A stretch of DNA of 64,000 nucleotides from NCBI RefSeq assembly GCF_943169825.2, contig NZ_OW968402.1:930001-994000 (forward strand), in the 5' to 3' direction. A program made the translations under genes and the position numbers. Source of the stretch: Varibaculum prostatecancerukia. GTDB lineage: Bacteria > Actinomycetota > Actinomycetes > Actinomycetales > Actinomycetaceae. Shown here in pieces: positions 1-6,804 of the stretch (position 1 is its first letter; each line of letters opens with the position of its first letter). The notes under the pieces were generated by a model that was given only the letters and a program-made list of their open reading frames with translations, was not told the DNA's origin and did not search any database.

Positions 1-16
1 TGCTGTTGCAAAGTTG
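1..16 (+). repeat. IS6-type left inverted repeat
   Basis: TGCTGTTGCAAAGTTG, matching the complement of 825-840 with one mismatch. It may extend a base or two beyond the window. Confidence 0.8.
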
Positions 17-52
17 TGGCAGTAGGAAGAGCGACGTGAACTAATCACAGCC

Positions 53-764
53 ATGGGTATCTTCTCCGGTCGCAATTTTTCCCCGTGACATCATTCTGTG
101 GGCAGTGCGGTGGTACTGCCGCTACGGGGTGAGCTACCGCGATCTGGAGGAAATGATGACCGAGCGGGGCGTGCCAGTCGATCACACCACGATCTACCGC
201 TGGGTCCAGAAATACGCCCCTGAGCTGGACAAGCAAACACGGTGGTACCGACAGTTACCTGACTGGCAGGCCAGTTCCTGGCGGGTGGATGAGACCTATA
301 TCCGGGTCGGCGGCAGGTGGTGCTACCTCTATCGGGCGATCACCGCCGGTGGCCAGACCCTGGACTTTTACCTCTCTCCGAAGCGGAACGTGGCCGCAGC
401 GAAGCGTTTCCTGACCAAGGCCCTCAGATCCAATGCGTCAGCCGGGTATCCCAGAGTGATCAACACCGATAAAGCACCCTCCCTAGCCAGGGCAATCGCC
501 GAGTTGAAGTCAGAGGGAATCTGCCCGCCAACAGTGGAACACCGGCAGGTGAAATACCTCAACAACATCCTAGAAGGCGACCATGGTCGTCTGAAGCGGA
601 TCCTCGGGCCGAAAGGCGCGTTTAAGAACCGGACATCTGCATATCGGACGTTGAAAGGGATGGAGGCGATGCACTCATTGCGGAAAGGGCAAGGCACAAT
701 GTTTGCCTATGGGCAACCGAACCCGGACGCGGTGATCGTCAACCGGGTCTTCGAGACGGCCTAA
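53..764 (+). pseudogene. IS6-family transposase, apparent frameshift
   Basis: DDE transposase of the IS6 family. The main frame (from a GTG at 105) begins VRWYCRYGVSYRDL and carries HTTIYRWVQ, the catalytic segments DETYIRVGGRW and INTDKAP, and the C-terminal LKRILG/HSLRKGQG region typical of IS6100-like enzymes. A natural start is the ATG at 53 (MGIFSGRNFSP), but that frame hits TGA at 86, while the next frame continues PRDIILWAVRWYC without interruption. One extra base near 82-86 explains this. It is either a real inactivating +1 frameshift, a sequencing error, or translation from the internal GTG giving an N-terminally shortened protein. IS6 members are not known for programmed frameshifting. 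Confidence 0.85.
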
Positions 765-824
765 CAACGCCCACACGCAGCGGCGATCAGGGAATGAGAA
801 ACTGAGTCTTCGCTGCTCTCCGCC

Positions 825-840
825 CAATTTTGCAACAGCA
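825..840 (+). repeat. IS6-type right inverted repeat
   Basis: CAATTTTGCAACAGCA; its complement matches the left end at 15 of 16 positions. It marks the right boundary of the IS. Confidence 0.8.
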
Positions 841-841
841 C

Positions 842-922
842 CCGACGAACTCCATTGAGTCGTTTAACAATGAACTGCGTAAAGCTACTCGCAATAGGGT
901 GCAGTTCACTAACGATGAATCA
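842..922 (+). pseudogene. IS256-family transposase fragment
   Basis: About 27 codons reading PTNSIESFNNELRKATRNR followed by VQFTNDES, which resembles the conserved (T)TNAIESLN..RK..K.RG.FPND segment near the C terminus of IS256-family (mutator type) transposases. The upstream part of the gene is missing: the IS6 right end lies immediately before it. After codon 27 the similarity fades, so the gene is both truncated and decayed. Confidence 0.65.
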
Positions 923-1194
923 GCACCCGCCACAGGAAATAATAGAAATCAAGGCAAATGCCTAGGAGCAAAACTCGGGGCACTTCAGTGGTATCCACAG
1001 AAATCCACGTTGGTTGCAGTGTTCGATAGCATTTAGGCGGGCATGTCGGTATGGGCCTCTTGGCTTAAGGCCATGGGCTTTTTAGAAAACCTCCTCAACC
1101 GCTACACCCCACGCATGCCGGGCAAATGAAATCATAAGTACATACAACCACGCTGTCCAAGGAAGATTTAGTAAGAATCAGACCTAACTAGAGT
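923..1194. other. Intergenic, IS debris
   Basis: About 270 bases between the IS256 remnant and the end of the large terminase gene. The reading frame from the remnant stays open to 1036 without recognisable family similarity. No structural phage gene (portal, protease, capsid) is visible, although these normally follow a large terminase. Confidence 0.5.
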
Positions 1195-2799
1195 TCAAAA
1201 AACAAGTAGCCCGCGTTCGTCATAGACACTGCCACCTATTTGACCGCTTCCTTTTCGGATGGCTCGGTCTAGGGCCATGATGGTGGCTACTACGCCGTCG
1301 ATCTTCTCGGTGGATTTTTGTTTGTCGGGTTTGATGTTTCCTGCTGGGTCGGTGCGCACGTGAATGTTATCGACCATCCAGGCCAGCACCGGGTGCCCTC
1401 CATGCGCCAACCGTCTTTCGAGGGCGAGTTTCATCAGTTCCTTTGATGGTGGGGACATGTCTTTGAAGCCTTGCCCAAACGGCACCACCGTAAACCCGGC
1501 ATCCTCCAAATTCTGTGACATTTGGACAGCGCCCCACCGGTCGAAAGCGATTTCTCGGATATTGAATCGGGTGCCAAGATCCTCAATGAACTTCTCGATA
1601 TACCCATAGTGCACCACGTTGCCTTCAGTCGTGAGTAGGTGGCCTTGCTGATGCCATAGGTCGTAGGGGACGTGATCCCTAGAAACTCTGAGTTTGAGGT
1701 TGTCTTCGGGTATCCAAAACCAGGGCGCGACCGTGTATTTGTCATCGTCATCCGTGGGTGGGAATACGAGAACGAAAGCAGTGATATCGGTGGTGGATGC
1801 CAGGTCGAGCCCGCCGTAACAAACACGTCCTTCTAACTCATCTAAGTGGACTGGGCCATCGTTTTTGTTCCAGGTGTTCATGGGCATCCACCGCACAGAC
1901 TGTTTGACCCACTGGTTCAAACGCAATTGTCTGAAGGTGTTTTCTTCAGCCGGATTCTGCCTGGCACTATTACAAGCGTCCCTAACTTTCTGGATTGGCA
2001 CCGTCACGTCCAAGGATGGGTTGGCTTTATGCCACACGGCTTCATTAGTCCAATCATCATCTTGCGCTGCCCCATATATGACTGGATAAAAGGTGGGGTC
2101 GTGCTTTTTGTCATCTAGAATGTCTTGGGCTTTTTGGTGTTGCTCGTAGCAGATGCTGTGGGTGTCGGTGCCGGCGGTTGTGATCAGGAAGTACAGCGGC
2201 TGGGTGCGAGCATCCCCACTGCCTTTGGTCATCACGTCGAAGAGCGCCCGGTTGGGTTGGGTGTGTAGCTCATCGAATACCACTCCGGAAATATTGAATC
2301 CGTGTTTGGAATAGGCCTCGGCGGATAGTACCTGGTAGAAGGAATTAGTAGGGGAGTAGATGATACGTTTTTGGCTTCTAAGGATCTTTACCCGCTTGGC
2401 TAGTGGGGGACACATTCTCACCATGTCGGCTGCCACTTCGAACACGATGGATGCTTGTTGCCGATCGGCAGCACACCCATAAACTTCAGCGCGTTCCTCG
2501 CCATCGCCGCAACACAGCAAGAGCGCGACGGCGGCGGCTAGTTCAGATTTCCCTTGCTTTTTAGGGATCTCCACGTAAGCGGTAGTGAATTGGCGAAACC
2601 CGTCAGGTTTGACCACCCCGAAAAGGTCGCGAATGATTTGTTCTTGCCAATCAATCAACTTAAAAGGTTTTCCTGCCCACCGGCCTTTCGTATGCTTTAA
2701 GGCTTGGATGAACGCGACCGCAAAATCGGCTCGACGCTTGTCGTAGCGCGAGCTTTCAGCCATGAACCGTGTCGGTTGATATTCAGCTAGCTGACGCAT
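1195..2799 (-). CDS. Phage terminase large subunit
   Basis: Large terminase: the ATP-driven motor and nuclease that cuts concatemeric phage DNA and packs it into the prohead. 534 residues, a normal length. N-terminal ATPase: Walker A-like PKKQGKSELAAAVALLLC near residues 79-96, and Walker B VVFDELHTQPNRALFDV near 170-190. C-terminal RNase H-like nuclease: GGLDLASTTDITAFVLVF near 330, EIAFDRWGAVQ near 420, and STEKIDGVVATIMALDRAI near the end. The C terminus SVYDERGLLVF is a common terminase ending, so the gene looks complete. It is the last phage gene in the minus direction before IS sequences; the expected portal gene is not present. Confidence 0.95.
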   Translation of the reverse strand: MRQLAEYQPTRFMAESSRYDKRRADFAVAFIQALKHTKGRWAGKPFKLIDWQEQIIRDLFGVVKPDGFRQFTTAYVEIPKKQGKSELAAAVALLLCCGDGEERAEVYGCAADRQQASIVFEVAADMVRMCPPLAKRVKILRSQKRIIYSPTNSFYQVLSAEAYSKHGFNISGVVFDELHTQPNRALFDVMTKGSGDARTQPLYFLITTAGTDTHSICYEQHQKAQDILDDKKHDPTFYPVIYGAAQDDDWTNEAVWHKANPSLDVTVPIQKVRDACNSARQNPAEENTFRQLRLNQWVKQSVRWMPMNTWNKNDGPVHLDELEGRVCYGGLDLASTTDITAFVLVFPPTDDDDKYTVAPWFWIPEDNLKLRVSRDHVPYDLWHQQGHLLTTEGNVVHYGYIEKFIEDLGTRFNIREIAFDRWGAVQMSQNLEDAGFTVVPFGQGFKDMSPPSKELMKLALERRLAHGGHPVLAWMVDNIHVRTDPAGNIKPDKQKSTEKIDGVVATIMALDRAIRKGSGQIGGSVYDERGLLVF

Positions 2800-2873
2800 A
2801 CGAATCAGTTACCTTCTGTTGGTTAAAAAGTCAGTTGCTACCGGCGATAGCAGGTGCCCTCATGCCCGGCGGA

Positions 2874-3167
2874 CTAGGCTTCGGGCAGATTAGCTAACGC
2901 CCAGGCGATCGCATGTCCTGCGTCAGCGAAAAGGTGGTCTGACTCAGCGATGAGTTCGAGTTCGCATTCTCCGCGGCCCCTCGAGTTAGGCCCGAACCCG
3001 CTGACGGGTTCTTCCATCAACCGGTAGATTTGGGCGTTATTGCCAAATCCTTCAGTCTTGGTCCAGGTAGCAAAACTTGCTAGCGTGTAGCCTCCGTAGG
3101 CAAGAACCGTCCCGTAGGAATCAACGCTCATCTGGAGGGTTTCGCTGGTGACCTTTGTGCTGTTCAT
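2874..3167 (-). CDS. Small phage protein of unknown function
   Basis: 97 residues, not recognised. Soluble and acidic, without membrane segments or obvious motifs; it contains FGPNSRGRGECELELIAESD and an alanine-rich end (AIAWALANLPEA). It lies between the large terminase and another small gene on the same strand, and its start is preceded by copy A of a conserved upstream repeat (3182-3254). That suggests its own promoter rather than read-through. Phages of this type often carry several small genes between methyltransferase and terminase. Confidence 0.7.
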   Translation of the reverse strand: MNSTKVTSETLQMSVDSYGTVLAYGGYTLASFATWTKTEGFGNNAQIYRLMEEPVSGFGPNSRGRGECELELIAESDHLFADAGHAIAWALANLPEA

Positions 3168-3181
3168 GGCTGGTGCCTTTC

Positions 3182-3254
3182 TGTTGTGTACCGTTTCGGT
3201 ATGTATATACAGCCATAGACTTCGCTACTTATCCAGTCATTTTCCGCCTATTTT
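3182..3254 (-). promoter_or_regulatory. Upstream repeat copy A with operator-like palindrome
   Basis: About 73 bases nearly identical to 3698-3771. It contains the 13-base palindrome TACCGTTTCGGTA at 3189-3201 and the conserved blocks GTATATACAGCCATAGAC and TTATCCAGTCATTTT. It ends about 15 bases before the start codon of the gene at 3167, so it probably holds promoter and operator. Which hexamers serve as -35 and -10 is not clear. Confidence 0.6.
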
Positions 3255-3264
3255 CAAGAAAACT

Positions 3265-3282
3265 TAGAGATGTACATCTCTA
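3265..3282. promoter_or_regulatory. 18-bp perfect palindrome
   Basis: TAGAGATGTACATCTCTA reads the same on both strands. It sits between repeat copy A and the terminator at 3302. A half-site TACATCTCT recurs at about 3790. It could be a binding site for a dimeric phage regulator. Confidence 0.4.
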
Positions 3283-3301
3283 GGTCATAACGCTTCACGA
3301 T

Positions 3302-3336
3302 AAAGGCAAACCCCACGCCAGGTGGGGTTTGCCTTT
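3302..3336 (-). terminator. Rho-independent terminator
   Basis: A strong hairpin: AAAGGCAAACCCCA (about 3303-3316) pairs fully with TGGGGTTTGCCTTT (about 3324-3337) around a short loop. It lies 10 bases past the stop codon of the minus-strand gene 3347-3682 and separates it from the next gene. Confidence 0.85.
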
Positions 3337-3346
3337 GTGTTTAGTT

Positions 3347-3682
3347 TTAACGGGTCAGGTGGTAGTTGACAACGTTTCCTGGTGTAGCATGCTCAAGTTC
3401 ACGCACCATCGCTGCTGCCCGCCCGTATCCCTCGGTGACTTGTTCGATGTTGTCTAGGTTCAACGCTCCGTAGGCGGTGGTTTGCATCCGCCATTGATCG
3501 GTTTCAAAATCCCGGTCAAGCTCCGGGGTGTAGGGGAACAGCGGGGAAGGAACAATAGAAATCGCGACCCGGCCAGGTTCAATCTCAATGCTGGTGATGG
3601 TGTATCCCAACCGGTTAGCACGTCCGATAAGGCGTTCGGTGTTTTCTTCCTCGACGCTGCATTCAGGTTCTTTGGTGTTCAT
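3347..3682 (-). CDS. Small phage protein of unknown function
   Basis: 111 residues, not recognised. Soluble; contains RLIGRANRLGYTITSIEIEP and VPSPLFPYTPELDRDFE, with no membrane segment or cysteine cluster. It stands alone as a transcription unit: copy B of the upstream repeat lies directly before the start, and a strong hairpin terminator directly follows the stop. Confidence 0.7.
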   Translation of the reverse strand: MNTKEPECSVEEENTERLIGRANRLGYTITSIEIEPGRVAISIVPSPLFPYTPELDRDFETDQWRMQTTAYGALNLDNIEQVTEGYGRAAAMVRELEHATPGNVVNYHLTR

Positions 3683-3697
3683 GGCTGTTTCCTTATG

Positions 3698-3771
3698 TGT
3701 TGTGTACCGTTTCGGTATGTATATACAGCCATAGACTTGCCTACTTATCCAGTCATTTTGCCGCCTATTTT
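3698..3771 (-). promoter_or_regulatory. Upstream repeat copy B with operator-like palindrome
   Basis: Second copy of the repeat, differing from copy A at only a few positions. It contains TACCGTTTCGGTA at 3705-3717 and the blocks TATATACAGCCATAGACTT and CTTATCCAGTCATTTT. It ends about 15 bases upstream of the start codon at 3682. Confidence 0.6.
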
Positions 3772-3788
3772 GCCTAATAAATAGTGGT

Positions 3789-4241
3789 TTACATCTCTTG
3801 GTTAGTGTTTACTTGTGGCGGGGTTTTCCATGCAGAATCACCGTTTAATGGTGCAAGTAAGATCTTGCGTACTTCCTTATTTTCTTTACCAGAAAGTCCG
3901 ATGCGGTAAAGCAGGGAGCGCAGTTCATACTTCTCATTCACCACCTTGTCACTCGCGGCGCGGTGGGTGGTGAGCCCGATGCGTTTCGCATATGCGACCA
4001 TTTTGCTTAGGAACTCGGTGTATGCCGTGATCTTCTCGAACTCTGGCAGCTCATCCCACCAAGGAAAACTCAGCCCCTCGCTACTGGTGGTGATGCTAAG
4101 CTGGCTCGCGCCGAGCGCTTTAGCGATCAAGTCTTTCTTGGCTGCGATAAGTTCATGCAGCCTTGCCAGCTCAGTCTCATCAAGCGTGGCGGGTAGGGTG
4201 ACTACGAGTCCGTAGTTTTCAGCCTTTTTGGTGTTCACCAT
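3789..4241 (-). CDS. Phage protein, 'virulence-related protein'-like
   Basis: 150 residues. N-terminal YGLVVTLPATLDETELARL and C-terminal NEKYELRSLLYRIGLSGKENK resemble a family of phage and ICE proteins often labelled virulence protein or virulence-related protein, whose function is unproven; the comparison is from memory. No membrane segment. The start overlaps the stop of the upstream 73-residue gene by 7 bases, so the two are probably translationally coupled. Confidence 0.7.
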   Translation of the reverse strand: MVNTKKAENYGLVVTLPATLDETELARLHELIAAKKDLIAKALGASQLSITTSSEGLSFPWWDELPEFEKITAYTEFLSKMVAYAKRIGLTTHRAASDKVVNEKYELRSLLYRIGLSGKENKEVRKILLAPLNGDSAWKTPPQVNTNQEM

Positions 4242-4456
4242 TGCTCATCCTCCTCACCATCAAATTCGATGCTTTGAACGTCCATCCATGTGCGGATGAG
4301 GCGCAGGTAGTTGTCTGGAAAGTTGGAGACAATCATTTCTACGTGCTCGTAGCCGTGGTCTTCGGCTGCATCCCACACCGCACCAATATCGGTCAGGTCG
4401 ACTCCGAGGTTTTCGATTTCTTCTAGATCGGCGTATAGCTGTCCCATCATCACCAA
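4235..4456 (-). CDS. Small acidic phage protein
   Basis: 73 residues, strongly acidic (DLEEIENLGVDLTDIGAVW, then many D/E to the end), not recognised. Similar small acidic proteins sit beside methyltransferase and terminase genes in other actinobacterial and Firmicutes prophages. Copy C of the upstream repeat precedes the start. The alternative minus-strand frame 4260-4493 is arginine-rich and is taken as a shadow. Confidence 0.65.
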   Translation of the reverse strand: MVMMGQLYADLEEIENLGVDLTDIGAVWDAAEDHGYEHVEMIVSNFPDNYLRLIRTWMDVQSIEFDGEEDEQW

Positions 4457-4474
4457 ACCCTCTCTTTCTTGCTG

Positions 4475-4535
4475 GTTGTTTGGTCATGTACATACAGCCA
4501 TAGCTTCGCGGGCTTATCCAGTCATTTTCGCCTTA
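4475..4535 (-). promoter_or_regulatory. Upstream repeat copy C, divergent
   Basis: Third, more divergent copy: keeps CATACAGCCATAG and GCTTATCCAGTCATTTTCGCC but lacks the TACCGTTTCGGTA palindrome. It lies before the 73-residue gene starting at 4456 and after the methyltransferase C-terminal fragment. Confidence 0.5.
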
Positions 4536-4538
4536 AAA

Positions 4539-5486
4539 TCAAGGAGTTTTAGTGGTCTCGGCGACTATCTGAGTGAGCACGAGTTTGGCGCACGGCAAAG
4601 CTATCCCGTTTCCCCACAGCTTGTATAACGCCCGGTCAGTGACGGGATTGGCGAGCCATTTTTTCACTTGTGCTCTTGTTTTGGTTTCCTTCAAACCTGC
4701 CGCTACTGCCCACCTGGCCCAGACCTGCCACCAGTAATCCAACTGTGAATCTGTAGGATTGCTGATTGCTAAATCTCGTGTCCAATCGTCAGGGAAGCCT
4801 TGTAGGCGGGCGCACTCGGTGGGCGTAAGCCTGCGCACCCTATAACCGCTAGGTTGTGGCGCGGTGACAATAGGCGGATCAGTAAAATCCGAGGCAAGTA
4901 GAGGCCCGGTGAGGTTGTTGGTGCCCTTGCAAAAGAAATCACTCTTTGATGCCGAAACTACCGTGTCGACTATCGCAATCCCACCCTGATTACAGGTCGG
5001 GCAGATACCGCTCGTATCTAAAGTTTTTGCGACCTCGGTTTCGTAGCCGTACCTGCCAGTCCGGCTTTTACGCTTGGTATGTATAGCGTTGAAACCATAA
5101 GCGATGGGCTCAAAAATCCTCTGATCGTTATTACAACCAAGCCTGCCAGAAATATCGGTTTGGATAAGCGGGTCTTTACCACCTCCAGTTTTTCCGCCCC
5201 TCATGCGTGGCGCGAACGGGACTGCTAGAGATTCTTTTTCGGGTTCGTTGCTTGTTGGGCGAGAGCCTTGTGCAAGATTGGAGGTAGCGGCTTGCCTCTT
5301 ACCGCAGCCCTGCGCAAGATCATTCGTCCATCGGTAAAACCGCCTGTTGGAATTGAAGTCTGCCCTGTCCGCTATGCGTATCTGCTCAATGGTCACTTCA
5401 TCAACGCCGCACTCACGCAGCAGCTTTTCCTCCGCTTCTTTCCAGATACGCCATTTCCTGTCCTCCCGTCCGTGGTTGTATGCCAT
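4539..5486 (-). pseudogene. C5-cytosine methyltransferase C-terminal half fused to a truncated sigma-like ORF
   Basis: A chimeric frame. Residues 1-56 from the ATG at 5486 (MAYNHGREDRKWRIWKEAEE through RRFYRWTND) are the start of a small sigma-70 region 4-like regulator common on Firmicutes conjugative elements. GAGGAAGAA precedes this ATG, which is why it is preferred over the ATG at 5501. From about 5318 downward the frame becomes the C-terminal half of the prophage C5 methyltransferase: a target-recognition region (with CPTCNQGG), motif IX (RRLTPTECARLQGFPDDW) and motif X (LYKLWGNGIALPCAKLVL). The N-terminal half is at 9446-10165. The two halves are separated by the tet(O) segment, so the methyltransferase is split. 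The fusion is in frame and could be expressed. Confidence 0.85.
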
Positions 5487-5533
5487 TCTTTCTTCCTCCA
5501 ATCAGAATTGATTGAGAGGGCAGAGAAAAGCCC

Positions 5534-5565
5534 CCTCATTTTCCCAAAGGAAAAAACAAGGGGGC
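5534..5565 (-). terminator. Terminator after sigma-like gene
   Basis: AGCCCCCT and AGGGGGCT form an 8-bp GC-rich stem around an A-rich loop, just past the stop of the sigma-like gene at 5581, followed on the minus strand by TTTTCTCTGCC. Confidence 0.7.
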
Positions 5566-5580
5566 TGAACGCCTTAAATT

Positions 5581-6090
5581 TTAATTTTCTATTATCTTTC
5601 TTAGTTTTCTTAGGATTCTGGCTTTGCGTTTGTTCACAACGCTCTGGGTTATGCCTAACCTCGCCCCGACTTCACGCTCGGAAAGTCCGTCAAAAAAGAT
5701 TGCCTGTATCAACTCCTGCTCACTATCCGACAACAAAGGCAGGGCGGCTTTCAGCCTGTCCACCATAACAGCATTGACAACGGTTTCCGCAATGTCCGCC
5801 GCTTCATCAGCGATAAAGTCCAGAGGATTCCCCTCGCTGTCCGTAAATCCGTCCAGAGATAGCAGGCTGTTCCTCGCATCTAATTTTTGCAGGTAACGCC
5901 ACCGCTCCCTGTCACGGTAGAAGTCCGCATATTGCTCCCTTACGACTTCAAGCAGACAACCTTGGACGGGGATAAACAGCTTGTCCATATATCCCTTGTC
6001 GGCTTGCCTGCGGCGGCAGAAATCCGTATAGGACAGTTCCACATAGCCGCCGCTTTCTTTGATATATACTTTTCTTGGTGCGTATTTCAC
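5581..6090 (-). CDS. Sigma-70 family-like regulator of a Firmicutes element
   Basis: 169 residues from a GTG at 6090 preceded by GGAGGTATTAGCG; the longer frame to 6234 has no ribosome site and begins with unrelated residues. It reads VKYAPRKVYIKESGGYVEL at the start, a middle DR-rich segment (YRDRERWRYLQKLDARNS), and a C-terminal sigma region 4 helix-turn-helix (LSDSEQELIQAIFFDGLSER, EVGARLGITQSVVNKRKARI). Such proteins accompany tetracycline-resistance conjugative elements in Firmicutes and are thought to control mobility genes. It lies downstream of tet(O), with its own terminator. Confidence 0.85.
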   Translation of the reverse strand: MKYAPRKVYIKESGGYVELSYTDFCRRRQADKGYMDKLFIPVQGCLLEVVREQYADFYRDRERWRYLQKLDARNSLLSLDGFTDSEGNPLDFIADEAADIAETVVNAVMVDRLKAALPLLSDSEQELIQAIFFDGLSEREVGARLGITQSVVNKRKARILRKLRKIIEN

Positions 6091-6417
6091 CGCTAATACC
6101 TCCAATCTGAATTTTTGAAATGTAAAAATCCAGATGGAGAGGCGGGGAGCGGCAACGCACACCAGAAACAGCCCTGCGGCACTTTCCAACAAAAAACGAC
6201 AAAAGAAAAACCGCAAAGGCTCTGTGACCTTCACGGTTATGGGAAATACAAATTCTGTTGTATGGAGATTGTACTTCCACTTTCAAGGTGAGAAGTACCG
6301 CTGCACTGGCAGAAATTTTTTTAACTGGTTTCCTGCCATTCTCTGATATGCTATGTATTGATAAATTTTACTTCGTATGAGCAGATGAATAACCGCCCGA
6401 AAAAAGAACATAAAAAA

Positions 6418-6460
6418 ATCCCTCCAAATTTAAAAACAAATTCAGAGGGTAATTTAGGGT
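6418..6460 (-). terminator. Probable terminator hairpin
   Basis: CCCTC and GAGGG flank AAATTT/AAATT blocks to make an imperfect stem; on the minus strand it is followed by ATTTTTTTATG, a good U-tract. It could back up the terminator after the KTR gene. Confidence 0.55.
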
Positions 6461-6531
6461 ATAACAAAATAACCCACCCGAATATCGTTTTTTTTATTTG
6501 GTGAGTTTGTTCTTTCAAATACGAAACAAAA

Positions 6532-6574
6532 AGAGCCGATGATTCGTGAATTGTTCCACAATTTCATCGGCTCT
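6532..6574 (-). terminator. Terminator of the tet(O) operon
   Basis: AGAGCCGATGA (6532-6542) pairs perfectly with TCATCGGCTCT (6564-6574). On the minus strand the stem is followed by TTTTTGTTTCG. It lies a few bases past the stop of the KTR gene. Confidence 0.85.
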
Positions 6575-6579
6575 GCGTC

Positions 6580-6750
6580 TTAAGCGTCTGGCTCTTTGAT
6601 GACAGTTATCTTCAAGTTGTCAACTTTAATCAAGCTTTCTTGTCTGCATTTTGGACAATAAAGGGGATAATTCTCCAAAACAGTGTCCTTCCTAATTTTA
6701 TTACGGGTTTTGCTCCCACAAACAGGACACAATATCCATTCGCATTTCAT
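6580..6750 (-). CDS. Cysteine-rich KTR small protein
   Basis: 56 residues, too short for most ORF cut-offs. MKCEWILCPVCGSKTRNKIR carries a first CxxC pair and YPLYCPKCRQESLI a second, giving a four-cysteine zinc-ribbon layout; it ends TVIKEPDA. Proteins of this cysteine-rich KTR family are very often encoded directly downstream of ribosomal-protection tetracycline genes in Firmicutes; their function is unknown. A second ATG at 6753 directly precedes this one, so the protein may have one extra Met. It follows tet(O) on the same strand and ends at a strong terminator, so it is probably co-transcribed. Confidence 0.88.
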   Translation of the reverse strand: MKCEWILCPVCGSKTRNKIRKDTVLENYPLYCPKCRQESLIKVDNLKITVIKEPDA

Positions 6751-6804
6751 CATAATTAGTCTCTAATCCTTTCAAATCTCATTTTATATGACTTTTGCAA
6801 GCTG

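Larger units (their letters stand above)
1..840 (+). mobile_element. IS6-family insertion sequence
   Basis: An IS of about 840 bp bounded by near-perfect terminal inverted repeats: TGCTGTTGCAAAGTTG at 1-16 and its complement at 825-840 (15 of 16 bases match). The repeat resembles the GGCTCTGTTGCAAA ends of IS6/IS26/IS6100 elements. It holds one transposase reading frame of the IS6 DDE type. The left end is the window edge, so any target duplication there cannot be read. The right end abuts an IS256-type remnant, so the IS appears to have landed in, or recombined with, older IS debris. Confidence 0.88.
6091..6579. other. Non-coding spacer in the tet(O) segment
   Basis: About 490 AT-rich bases with no supported gene. 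It contains two hairpin terminators (6418-6460 and 6532-6574). A 35-codon plus-strand frame from 6239 (MGNTNSVVWRLYFHF...) has no ribosome site and is not called. The 5' leader of the sigma-like gene lies at its low-coordinate end. Confidence 0.5.

Noticed and set aside
830-1036. 68-codon frame as an intact gene
   Set aside because: Starts inside the IS6 inverted repeat; only an internal IS256-like fragment is recognisable.
4260-4493. 77-codon minus-strand frame
   Set aside because: Arg-rich frame overlapping the acidic 73-residue gene, which has the coupled neighbour and repeat-type upstream region.
6134-6346. Plus-strand 70-codon frame in the tet(O) segment
   Set aside because: No ribosome site; overlaps the leader of the sigma-like gene; no recognisable family.
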